From Methanobacteriota archaeon (GTDB taxonomy: Archaea > Halobacteriota > Methanosarcinia > Methanosarcinales > Methanosarcinaceae): a DNA stretch of 16,741 nucleotides. Positions 7,974 through 15,251 of the stretch are shown here, piece after piece; the stretch's first letter is position 1, and the number at the start of each line of letters is the position of its first letter. Below the pieces are notes generated by a model. That model did no database searches and was not told where the DNA came from. It saw nothing but the letters and a program-made list of their open reading frames with translations. A program made the position numbers and the translations under genes. Location: positions 1-16,741 of the forward strand of contig JAUPKV010000261.1 in assembly GCA_030837265.1 (NCBI GenBank), in the 5' to 3' direction.

Positions 7974-8044
7974 AGCCGAGACCCGGAATCGAACCGGGTT
8001 AAATGGATCTGCAGTCCACTGCATAGCCTTTCTGCCATCTCGGC
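7974..8044 (-). tRNA. tRNA-Cys (anticodon GCA)
   Basis: The cloverleaf is complete. The acceptor stem is GCCGAGA/TCTCGGC (7 bp), the D-stem GCA/TGC has GG in the loop, and the anticodon arm is GTGGA-CTGCAGA-TCCAT with anticodon GCA. A 4-nt variable region is followed by the T-arm CCCGG-TTCGATT-CCGGG. The discriminator is U73, the cysteine identity base. CCA is not encoded and there is no intron. The gene lies 13 nt upstream of SepCysS on the same strand, so the tRNA and the enzyme that completes its aminoacylation are side by side, probably in one transcript. Confidence 0.97.
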
Positions 8045-8084
8045 ACTAATTTGGAGTTCTGTTAAAGCGCCGGTAAATGTTCAT

Positions 8085-8098
8085 TAATTTCGAAATTA
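8085..8098. promoter_or_regulatory. 14-bp perfect palindrome upstream of tRNA-Cys
   Basis: TAATTTCGAAATTA is its own reverse complement. It lies 41-54 nt before the tRNA-Cys 5' end, in the promoter region. It is a candidate operator, or a palindrome arising by chance in AT-rich DNA. The TATA-like AATATTTAG of the - strand lies between it and a second palindrome. Confidence 0.5.
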
Positions 8099-8112
8099 TT
8101 AATTTCTAAATA

Positions 8113-8126
8113 TTCACAATTGTGAA
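8113..8126. promoter_or_regulatory. Second 14-bp perfect palindrome upstream of tRNA-Cys
   Basis: TTCACAATTGTGAA is its own reverse complement. Its centre is 28 bp from that of the palindrome at 8085-8098, so a protein bound to both would contact nearby helix faces around a TATA-like segment. No regulator is identified. Confidence 0.5.
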
Positions 8127-8256
8127 GTTCCGATTTCCTATAAATGCTCTAAGTATTTTAACTTTACTTTTGAGGCAAATATCGCCAAAAAAATTTTCCT
8201 GTCCTGACAAAACTTTCGACCAGAGATAAAAGATTGAAATGTGGAAAAGAGTTTTC

Positions 8257-9456
8257 TCAAAGCTTCAAGATTTTAGTATCTTTTAAAGCATTGGAAACCA
8301 TATCTTCTATATCCATTTTCTTTTCTTCAATCATAATCAGGTCATAATTGGCTCCGATTTCAGGTTTTTCCGGGACTGCAGTACAGCTTCCTGCCGGTCT
8401 ATTGGAAATGTCATAAGTTCCAATCTTGCGGGCAATGTCCATGATCTCTGTTTTATCCAGGGCTATCAATGGGTGGTAAATGGGAATAGAAAGCTGATAG
8501 ATCTCAGCATACATATTTGCAGCAGTCTGGGAAGCTACCTGTCCGAGGGAAGAACCTGTAATAACACCACTGGCATTTTCCTTTTTCATAACCTCATAGG
8601 CTTCTCGGTACATCATACGTTTGCAGAGTAGACAGGTATTTTTACGGTTACATATTCCGATAAAGGACTCAAGATTAGGACCATGTGGAACCTCATAAGT
8701 CCTGAACTGATAACCTGGCGCCCACTTCTGGAGCTGTCGGATACAATCAAAGGCACGATCTCGGGCAGCACTCTGGGCATAAGGAGTATTGTTACAGAAG
8801 ACCGGAATAATCGTAACTCCGCGTTTCATCATAAGCCAGGCTGCGACAGGAGAATCAAGCCCTCCTGACATTAGAACTACCATACTTCCCTGTGTGCCCA
8901 GGGGAAGCCCACCTACTCCTTTAACTGTTTCAAGAAAGACATAAGCCTGATTTTGCCGCATCTCAATGAATATTTCCTTATCAGGAGAAGTAAGGTCCAC
9001 TTTTGGACGAATTCCCTCTTTTTCCAGGGAACTCCAGACAGCATCTCCACAGGCTTTTCCTATATCTGTTGAAGAAAAAGGATGATTTCCACTTCTTCTT
9101 GCCCGGATAGCAAAAGACTCCCCTTCTTTAATTATACCCTGGGCATGAGAGGCACATACATTTGCAGCTTTCTCAAGGCTTGATTCGGCGGTTACCGCCG
9201 GAGACGTGGAGACCACGCCAAAAACATCAGCTGCAGCTTTGGCAGCATCCTTAGCGTCGGTAGTCTCAATAAATATCCTGCCCCATTCTCGCCTTATCTG
9301 AGAATATGGAGTTCCTCTTGAATCCAGCATTGCAGCAATATTTTTCATGAGAAGCTTCTCATACATATTTCGAATTCCACTGCTTTTAAGGGCAAGTTCC
9401 CCATACCGAACTAAAACAACATCTGCTTTTTCTTTTATCATGAAAATGCCAACCAT
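8257..9456 (-). CDS. thiI: tRNA 4-thiouridine synthase ThiI (archaeal type)
   Basis: ThiI adenylates U8 of tRNA and replaces the oxygen with sulfur to give 4-thiouridine; it can also serve thiamine thiazole synthesis. The protein is 399 residues. The N-terminal ferredoxin-like/THUMP region (about 10-170) opens with the family strand VVLVRYGELALKS. The PP-loop SGGLDS (197-202) binds ATP. There is no rhodanese domain. Instead the methanogen-type cysteines are present: C275 and C278 (TCLLC) and C358 (GSCTAVP), spaced as in the Methanococcus enzyme, where the CxxC is needed for activity and an iron-sulfur cluster has been proposed for archaeal forms. The start is uncertain: ATG at 9456 or the in-frame ATG at 9441, which gives a more typical N-terminus; neither has a clear Shine-Dalgarno. 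It lies 212 nt upstream of tRNA-Cys on the same strand. Confidence 0.95.
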   Translation of the reverse strand: MVGIFMIKEKADVVLVRYGELALKSSGIRNMYEKLLMKNIAAMLDSRGTPYSQIRREWGRIFIETTDAKDAAKAAADVFGVVSTSPAVTAESSLEKAANVCASHAQGIIKEGESFAIRARRSGNHPFSSTDIGKACGDAVWSSLEKEGIRPKVDLTSPDKEIFIEMRQNQAYVFLETVKGVGGLPLGTQGSMVVLMSGGLDSPVAAWLMMKRGVTIIPVFCNNTPYAQSAARDRAFDCIRQLQKWAPGYQFRTYEVPHGPNLESFIGICNRKNTCLLCKRMMYREAYEVMKKENASGVITGSSLGQVASQTAANMYAEIYQLSIPIYHPLIALDKTEIMDIARKIGTYDISNRPAGSCTAVPEKPEIGANYDLIMIEEKKMDIEDMVSNALKDTKILKL

Positions 9457-9537
9457 GTATCAATGATGACCTGTGATCTAAATCTCTAATAAAACGATCA
9501 TCCCATAATAAATGAGTAATGTACAAACTTTGACTCT

Positions 9538-9909
9538 TTATAGAGGTTCCATCATTTTCGTTGGTACAAACTTTTGATTTAGAATACGGTCTTTTAGCAT
9601 TGTACAGAGCTTTTCCGCTCTGACCCTGTCTGATTGCCGTAATGAAACCGGAATAGTTCCTTCATCTATTTCTATTGATCCCAATCTTGCACGGAATACT
9701 CCTGCCGGACACTGCAGGGTACAGGTACCACAATTAATACAGAGATCTCTGTTGATAACGAAACGGTCTGAGATTGCTTCCGTAGGGCATGTACGCGTTG
9801 CCGGGCAATCCGGATGCTTCTGGCATCTGTCTTTGTCGATATGAATTACCTTGTCCGCATTATCCCAGATATGCCCCTTACCTGCCCATTCCAGGTGATG
9901 CTTGCAACC
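9538..9909 (-). pseudogene. Remnant of an iron-sulfur protein, C-terminal ferredoxin-type part
   Basis: An open frame of 123 codons ends at TAA 9538-9540. It is preceded by an in-frame TGA (9910-9912) and has no usable start codon, so it is a gene fragment. The translation reads EWAGKGHIWDNADKV and then a first cluster, DRC-x5-C-x5-CPTEAIS. A canonical second cluster follows, LCINCGTCTLQCPAG (CxxCxxCxxxCP), then VSLRQSDRVRAEKLC. This looks like the C-terminal 2[4Fe-4S] part of COG1900-related proteins such as methanogenesis marker 16, which are tied to homocysteine formation from aspartate semialdehyde; the family call is from memory and moderate. Further upstream on the same strand, other frames still read protein-like (GAGIIRNLCRAFSGELQG and SSSYIDVRRNLPH near 10100-10230), with stops and frame changes. 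The remnant may thus extend to about 10230. Confidence 0.7.
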
Positions 9910-9912
9910 TCA

Positions 9913-10531
9913 CTTGAAAAATGACCAGCAGCAAAAGAATTTTATGTTTCCCATCTGAGTATTGCGTTTCCCCACATATGACCGTGTAATTGTGGAGAAG
10001 ACATATGCCGGATACCGGGGAGGGACGGGCCTTCTTGAGGATCTTCTGTCCAAGTATGCAGGACAACTTTGAATACCCAGTATTTAAGATTCGACGTGCA
10101 TCAGTGCGGAAGATTTCGACGTACATCGATGTAGCTGCTGGAACCGGACATGAGCACGACCGCTATACACATCGGATTTCCCTGAAGTTCTCCCGAAAAA
10201 GCACGGCACAGATTTCGGATTATACCGGCCCCGGTTTTAATCCCTTTTTATTCATTTAGCTGGGAAAACACTATTTCCTGCTTCTGGAATCCACTTCAGA
10301 TTCTGGCATATTTTATCAATTATCTAGTCACTTCCTCTCAATGATTATCCGAATATTGCTGTACGCAATCGGATATTTTCAGTGGACTGCCAATTAGGAA
10401 AATTTTTGATAAGGATTTGCACTTTGTATATAATGAGAAAATTATATTTGATAGAGTCTTAATTCCTCCTGAGTTCAAGATTTCAATAAAAAAACTAAAA
10501 AATCATTAAATGTTGAGACTGAGTGATTGGT
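9913..10531. other. Degraded DNA upstream of the iron-sulfur remnant
   Basis: No intact gene is seen. Positions 9913 to about 10230 probably hold the eroded N-terminal part of the iron-sulfur protein gene (- strand). Between about 10345 and 10510 a + strand frame without a start codon reads DLHFVYNEKIIFDRVLIPPE and stops at TAA (10507-10509), possibly the tail of another lost gene. The last 20 bases hold the start region of the NmrA-like gene. Confidence 0.4.
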
Positions 10532-11386
10532 ATGAACATAATATTGGGAGCAACAGGACAGATAGGCTCATTGCTTGTAGACGATCTTTTAATAAAAGAT
10601 CAACCGGTAAGAGCTGTTATTCGGAATGGCTCTAAAGCACAAGAATTAAAAAATAGGGGCGTTGAAGTTATTATTGCAGACTATTTTGATGTAGAAGCCT
10701 TAAAAAAAGCTTTCCATGGAGGAGACTCAGTTTTTTTATTAACACCGGAAAATCCTGTATGTGAAAACTGTTTAAGCAAAATTCGGATAATGATAAACAA
10801 CTATAAAGAGGCGGTATTATCATCCGGAGTTACTAAAATTCTTGGTCTATCTTCCATGGGGGCGCAGCACAAATCAGGAACAGGTAATCTGATGGCATCT
10901 TACATGTTGGAACAAGCATTTTCCGACGTTGTAATTGAACAGATATTTGTTCGACCGGCTTATTATTACAGTAATTGGCTAGGATATTTTGAATTGGTTA
11001 AGGAACACGGAATACTGCCAACTTTTTTTCAACCTGAAATGAAATTGCCTATGATTGCTCCATCCGATGTTGCTAAATTTTTGTCTGATGTAATGATTTG
11101 TAAAACTCCACAAGAACGAATATATGAAATAATGGGTCCGTATGCCTATAGTTCTTCAGATATTGCAAAAATATTTGGAGAGGTATTAAATAGAAATATC
11201 ACTTTACAGCAGATATTACCTGAAGAATGGGAAAGTACATTGATCCAGGCAGGGTTCTCAAAAGATGCAGCAAATAATCTTATACTTATGACAAAAGCGG
11301 TTATTGATGGAAAAACTAAAAATGATACGCCTGATACAATTCGTTTTTCTACGGATTTCAAAACGTACTTGAAGTATTTTATATAA
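10532..11386 (+). CDS. NmrA-like NAD(P)-binding protein (atypical short-chain reductase)
   Basis: The product is a 284-residue soluble protein with an N-terminal Rossmann fold: MNIILGATGQIG carries the G6-x2-G9-x2-G12 dinucleotide motif. RAVIRNGSKAQEL (27-39) and GVEVIIADYFDVEAL (43-57) are the next strands, as in NmrA/quinone-reductase-2-like and atypical SDR proteins. LSSMGA (106-111) lies where the SDR serine would be. VRPAYYYSNW and LPMIAPSDVA are also typical of the family. No classical YxxxK dyad was found, so it may act as a redox sensor or a quinone/aldehyde reductase; the substrate is unknown. The ATG at 10532 is preferred to GTG 10523 because GAGTGA (10521-10526) is a better-placed ribosome site. 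Codon use is more AT-rich than in the thiI-pdx genes, which hints at recent transfer. It stands alone, divergent from the iron-sulfur remnant. Confidence 0.85.
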   Translation: MNIILGATGQIGSLLVDDLLIKDQPVRAVIRNGSKAQELKNRGVEVIIADYFDVEALKKAFHGGDSVFLLTPENPVCENCLSKIRIMINNYKEAVLSSGVTKILGLSSMGAQHKSGTGNLMASYMLEQAFSDVVIEQIFVRPAYYYSNWLGYFELVKEHGILPTFFQPEMKLPMIAPSDVAKFLSDVMICKTPQERIYEIMGPYAYSSSDIAKIFGEVLNRNITLQQILPEEWESTLIQAGFSKDAANNLILMTKAVIDGKTKNDTPDTIRFSTDFKTYLKYFI

Positions 11387-11410
11387 TATTTCTTTTTATA
11401 TAATATTTCT
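11377..11410. repeat. 17-bp tandem duplication spanning the NmrA-like gene stop
   Basis: TTTTATATAATATTTCT occurs at 11377-11393 and again, exactly, at 11394-11410. The first copy holds the last codons and the TAA stop (11384-11386), so the duplication does not change the protein. Confidence 0.85.
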
Positions 11411-11583
11411 TAGAGAATTCAAGAAAAGTAGCTGAAGTTACAGATTATGAACCACGTCATGATGAATGCGGCACTTACAATTAGTGTCTATAATTGCCAT
11501 TTTTTATAGTAGACGGGTTAAAAAGGACTAAGGATAAATGAAAACTTCTTAAGAAGGAGACTTTTTCCTCGTCGCTTATACTT

Positions 11584-11617
11584 AAAAAAGTGTAAAGTAG
11601 CAGGACTGCCACTTTAC
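11584..11617 (-). terminator. Terminator of the beta-helix/PKD gene
   Basis: Read on the - strand, GTAAAGTGGC pairs with GCTACTTTAC (one mismatch, 6-nt loop AGTCCT; positions 11617-11592) and is followed by ACTTTTTTAAG. This hairpin plus T-run begins 17 nt after the stop codon. The pairing sequence CCACTTTACTC also recurs directly at the gene end (11629-11640). Confidence 0.6.
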
Positions 11618-11633
11618 TCCACAATAAGCCACT

Positions 11634-12980
11634 TTACTCTACAGTAATATAGTTCTCTTTTGTAGCTGTATTATTCCCGGCAGCGTTTGCTACAGTTAAG
11701 CTAATTGTGTAAGTTCCCGGCTCGGTAAAAGTATGTTTAGCAGTGACTGCATGGTGACTATTCCAGTCGTTTCCCTTGTAGCCATCTGATCTAATAAAAG
11801 TCCAGTAGTAATCAGTTGGATTACCCATCGTTTTACAACTGAACTGCACCTTCAATGGAGCTTTTCCAGAGGTTACATTGCTGACAAAGTCTGCAGTCGG
11901 TGATTGCAGAGCAGTTGCATCTTTTGAATCAGTTACGTCTGTTGAATCAATTGTGTCTGTCGAATCAGTTGTGTCTGTCGAATCAGTTGTGTCTGTCGAA
12001 TCAGTTGTTTTAGCTGGGGCTGCACTAATGGAACCATATCCGTATCCTTTCTCAACCCAGCTATCAACGTTTTGATCGGATGGATTTATTATGTTCCCTG
12101 AGCCTGAACCCATAGAGATTCCACCGACATTCCACAAAACATTATCATGAACGGAAACAGAACCTTCTGCATGAACCGGTTGAACCGCAGCGCTGCCTGA
12201 AGAACCGCGGTAATCATGGAAAATGTTGTGATCAATCTCAACATCTACCTGATTTTCCATTTCAGTACAGCACCAGCCAGATCCATATGAGCCATGGAAG
12301 GTGTTGTGATCAAGTCTGATGCTTTTTCCATTATCCACACGGATGCCAGTATTAACTCTAATCTCGATATCATTATTATATGCCCGACAGTTGGACGAAC
12401 CTGAAAGGAATGATATTCCGTCATGTCCCGAGCCAATTGTACAATTATATACGTTGATGTTGGTACTATTACTTATCCGTACACTATCACCGTAATGGTA
12501 GGGAGTGAATAAAATATCATGTACAGTACCATTACTTACTGAGCTCAGTTTAATGCAGTTTCGGTAGTCACCATGGCCCCCATCACTTATTTTGCTAGCT
12601 GAGCTTTTAAATTGGAGATTTGAGATTCCAATGTTAGAAACACCTGACCCGTATACGTATCCGGGCTCTTCCGCGGAGTTACAAACCGAACCATCAGCAA
12701 AGATTATTGTACTGTCGCCTGCACCTTCCAGTACTACATTAGATTTTAATCTTATCGGCCCACTTATTGTATAAGTACCGGCAGTAAGGAGAACGTGTCC
12801 CGGATTATCTGATGTTGCTCCTGAGGCTACGGAATTTATCGCATTGTTAATCGCAATCTGGGCATCTCCACCGGATGTCGGACTTACAGTTACTGCATTC
12901 TGTGCACCTAACACAGCAGGTATGCTTGCAAAAATAAGGCATGTTATCAGGAATAGGGTTCCTATCCTTCTTTTTAGCAT
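11634..12980 (-). CDS. Secreted parallel beta-helix and PKD domain protein
   Basis: This encodes a 448-residue exported protein. Residues 1-26 are a signal peptide (MLKRRIGTLFLI, hydrophobic core, cleavage near VLGAQ). Residues 36-310 read as a right-handed parallel beta-helix of the pectate-lyase type, with repeated turns such as NVVLEGAGDSTII (81-93), ISNLQFKSS, INVYNCTIGSGHDGISF, IRLDHNTF and VEIDHNIFHD. Residues 325-356 form a low-complexity linker of TDSTDT units. Residues 361-448 are a PKD domain (PTADFV, SGKAPLKVQF, YYWTF, GTYTISLTV). The family contains polysaccharide lyases and cell-surface glycan-binding or -processing proteins; which reaction, if any, it catalyses cannot be read. 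The ATG start has AGGTGAT 4 nt upstream. No membrane anchor is seen. Its upstream region holds diverged copies of its own leader. The PKD domain resembles that of the gene at 227. Confidence 0.88.
   Translation of the reverse strand: MLKRRIGTLFLITCLIFASIPAVLGAQNAVTVSPTSGGDAQIAINNAINSVASGATSDNPGHVLLTAGTYTISGPIRLKSNVVLEGAGDSTIIFADGSVCNSAEEPGYVYGSGVSNIGISNLQFKSSASKISDGGHGDYRNCIKLSSVSNGTVHDILFTPYHYGDSVRISNSTNINVYNCTIGSGHDGISFLSGSSNCRAYNNDIEIRVNTGIRVDNGKSIRLDHNTFHGSYGSGWCCTEMENQVDVEIDHNIFHDYRGSSGSAAVQPVHAEGSVSVHDNVLWNVGGISMGSGSGNIINPSDQNVDSWVEKGYGYGSISAAPAKTTDSTDTTDSTDTTDSTDTIDSTDVTDSKDATALQSPTADFVSNVTSGKAPLKVQFSCKTMGNPTDYYWTFIRSDGYKGNDWNSHHAVTAKHTFTEPGTYTISLTVANAAGNNTATKENYITVE
11926..12009. repeat. 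18-bp tandem repeat encoding the Thr-Asp-Ser linker
   Basis: The unit GAATCAGTTGTGTCTGTC (+ strand) occurs exactly at 11962-11979 and 11980-11997. Near copies are at 11926-11943 and 11944-11961, and a partial copy starts at 11998. As the unit is a multiple of 3, copy-number change would lengthen or shorten the linker by six residues without breaking the frame. Confidence 0.9.
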
Positions 12981-13330
12981 CGTATCACCTTTGGATTGGA
13001 TTTAAAATCTGAGTAAATTCAAAACCCGGGTGTATAACCTCCCAAAGCCGATACGGTAGTTAAACTAGGGCATTTATCAGGAATAGGGATCCTGGACAGC
13101 TTTTTAAGACAGAATCAACATTGGGCTGGGTTTTATAGGGATTTGAATAAACTCAAAAACGTAGGTTTACTTAGTGTTCCTCCCCAAAGCGGATAAGCTT
13201 GTTAAAATAAGAATTTTTATCAGGAATAGTGCTCCCTAACCTCTTTTTTAGCATCTTATCACCTTTGGGTCGGATCTTGTAGGGACGGGACTAGATTAAA
13301 CTGAAAACTTGTAGGGTGTCTTATTTTCCC
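12944..13330 (-). repeat. Three diverged copies of the beta-helix gene start and leader
   Basis: TTATCAGGAATAG begins at 12944 (inside the gene), 13074 and 13217. In each copy it is followed (+ strand) by a variant of the start region CTTTTTAGCATCGTATCACC, a TTTGG-like motif and then AAACTCAAAA-like leader sequence. The copy at 13217 still keeps a ribosome site and ATG (AGGTGATAAGATGC, - strand) and opens a 27-codon frame starting MLKKRLGSTIPD that stops at about 13175. The middle copy has lost the ATG. Spacing is 130 and 143 bp. This is a degenerating tandem duplication of leader plus signal-peptide start. Confidence 0.75.
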
Positions 13331-14274
13331 GCACTCTTAGAACACTTATTACGTCTCTATTACGTCTCGTAATACTTTTTTTCGAACTATCTAATTAAGT
13401 CGGCTTATACCGAGTTTCAGTCAGGTCGGCTCTATACGTAATTTAAAAAATCATATCCGTCTTCGTAATATTCTTGAACTTATCCATATTGTTCTCTGCG
13501 ACAATTGTGGGGCGGACACACTGCACAGAGTCCCACGCTCCAATCACACTCTGGGACTGGTCGCTGGAGGTAGCCGGATATGAGAAGCTTTGGCTTCTAC
13601 CATCAAAATCTGTTACTAACCATAGGATCTTACTCCTTCTGGTCAATACCTCCTATTCTATTGATACTGGAGGTTTGCAGTCATACTATATATATTTGTA
13701 TATTTATGAATAGAAATTTGGAAACAGTGGTCATTTTAAATCAGGGCAGGTCCCTTAGGAACAATAAAATATTATATTAGAGTTGTTTAACGCTATTTAT
13801 AAGGATTTGAATATTAATAGTATAACCTTTGGAAAACCAAGTCAATTAAAAAAGATTTTTAGTATTCTAAATATAGAGACTCAGAAAATTGATTAACCCA
13901 AGAACATAAATTTTAGACAGGATTTACTGTTTCGAATATTCCGACATCCTGCTGAAAATTGCTTGATTGGAAATTCCAGGATGACAGGGTAAAAAACTAA
14001 TCATATAACTGATAACCTTTATCCTGAATTGAACAAAATATATAATCCATTATATCTATAGAATTCAATATTGTATTTTTTCTGTATAAAGTGTAGTGGA
14101 AACTTTAAGATGATAATGTTATTAATTTTTTTAAAGCTTATCACTAAGATCGGTACAAATAATTTATCGAGTTTGGAATACTGCAAATGAAAGTTGTCTG
14201 AATTGGAAAATGATATAAAAAAGATACTGGAATAAAAGACCTAGAATAAAGTGCCCTTGTAAATACCCATAATT
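13331..14274. other. Long AT-rich intergenic region with no supported gene
   Basis: About 940 bases separate the repeated leader from the broken flavoprotein gene. ATTACGTCTC occurs twice in a row near 13349-13370 and is followed by an inverse GTAAT. A short - strand frame at 13443-13646 has no ribosome site and no recognisable domain. The part after 13680 is strongly AT-rich, with stops in all frames. Part of it may be regulatory DNA or the remains of lost genes. Confidence 0.5.
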
Positions 14275-15251
14275 TTACTCCCCACTTCCTGCCGGGCACA
14301 GAATGTGATCAGTAAACCAGAAGCATCTCTTACATCCGGAGCAGGTGTTTATAGGCTCGCTATTAATTACATGATTTGCAAACTCAGGATCGGCTAACAT
14401 GCCCCTTCCTATAGCAACAAGGTCTACGCAGTTGTTTTCTATTAAGAACCTTACCTGCTCTTCCATGCGTATCTCATTGACTGCGATAACTGGAATGTTT
14501 ACTTCTTTTTTGATCTTACAGCCACTGTAGGTCATTGAGCTGCAGATGAAACCTTCCGGCACCGGCTGAGTCGGAGGCTGCATGCCAAAGGAAATATGAA
14601 GTAAGTCAATGCCAGCTTTTTCAAAGATTTTAGCTATTTCGATACCGTCCTTGTTTTCCGGCAGATATTCACCCATGCGTACGCTTACAATGAAATTATC
14701 ATGCGTATTGTTTCGGATTTCAGGCAAAATTTCTGTTAGGATCCTTGCCCTGTTTATGGCATTTCCGCCGTACTGGTCGGTTCGGCGATTGTAAGCAGCA
14801 TCAAGAAACTTGCATAAGGTAAATCCGTGGGCGAAGTGAAATTCAACGCCGTCAAAACCTATTTCACAGGCACGGATAGCTGCCTGTTTCATATTCATTT
14901 TCATAGAATCAATTTCGGAGGCTGAAAATTCGTTAATGTTCTCATTTCCGCAATGAAGCTGCATCATTATTTTTGCACCATATTCATGGCAATTGCTCGC
15001 AATTTGCTTTAAAGCAGCAATATCACCTGGGGTCCACATGCCTGTTGAATCTACTGCTCCAAATACACCGGTAGCCTGACAATAATAAGACCGGTGCCAC
15101 CTTTTGCACGCCTTGTATAATGGTCAATATGCTGCTTTCCATAATAGGATCCATTGTCTCCATGAAAGGAAAAAGTAACCATAGGAGCCATTACAATTCG
15201 GTTTTTTATATGGTTCCCGCGAATTAATAATTCGTCTGTTATTTTAGTCAA
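14275..15251 (-). pseudogene. Frameshifted NADH:flavin oxidoreductase (Old Yellow Enzyme family)
   Basis: The gene encodes an FMN-dependent ene-reductase-like TIM barrel in two frames. The N-terminal frame starts at TTG 15251 (GAGG 7 nt upstream) with KITDELLIRGNHIKNRIVM and reads correctly to GGTGLIIV (codon 58), then runs out at TAG 15051-15053. The correct reading resumes in the next frame as ATGVFGAVDSTGMWTPGD and continues to the stop at 14275-14277. Adding one base near 15077/15078 (GTC-CAG in place of GTC-AG) restores a protein of about 325 residues. It has the family motifs FHFAHGFTLCKFL with the His pair, NRRTDQYGG, VSVRMGEY and AIGRGMLADPEF. A C-terminal CSGCKRC...C cluster, as in dienoyl-CoA-reductase-type members, ends the protein, and the second Rossmann domains of the large members are absent. 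It is a true mutation or a sequencing error. Confidence 0.85.

Noticed and set aside
7974..8044. Integration site at the tRNA-Cys gene
   Set aside because: No integrase and no repeated tRNA 3' end were found in the flanks.
9878..10126. Open frames on both strands across the iron-sulfur remnant (also 9990-10259 +)
   Set aside because: They lie in other frames of the decayed gene and show no domain; the ferredoxin frame at 9541-9909 explains the sequence better.
13443..13646. 67-codon - strand frame in the long intergenic region
   Set aside because: It starts with TTG without a ribosome site, has no recognisable motif, and a better-placed ATG nearby (AAGGAG upstream) gives only six codons.
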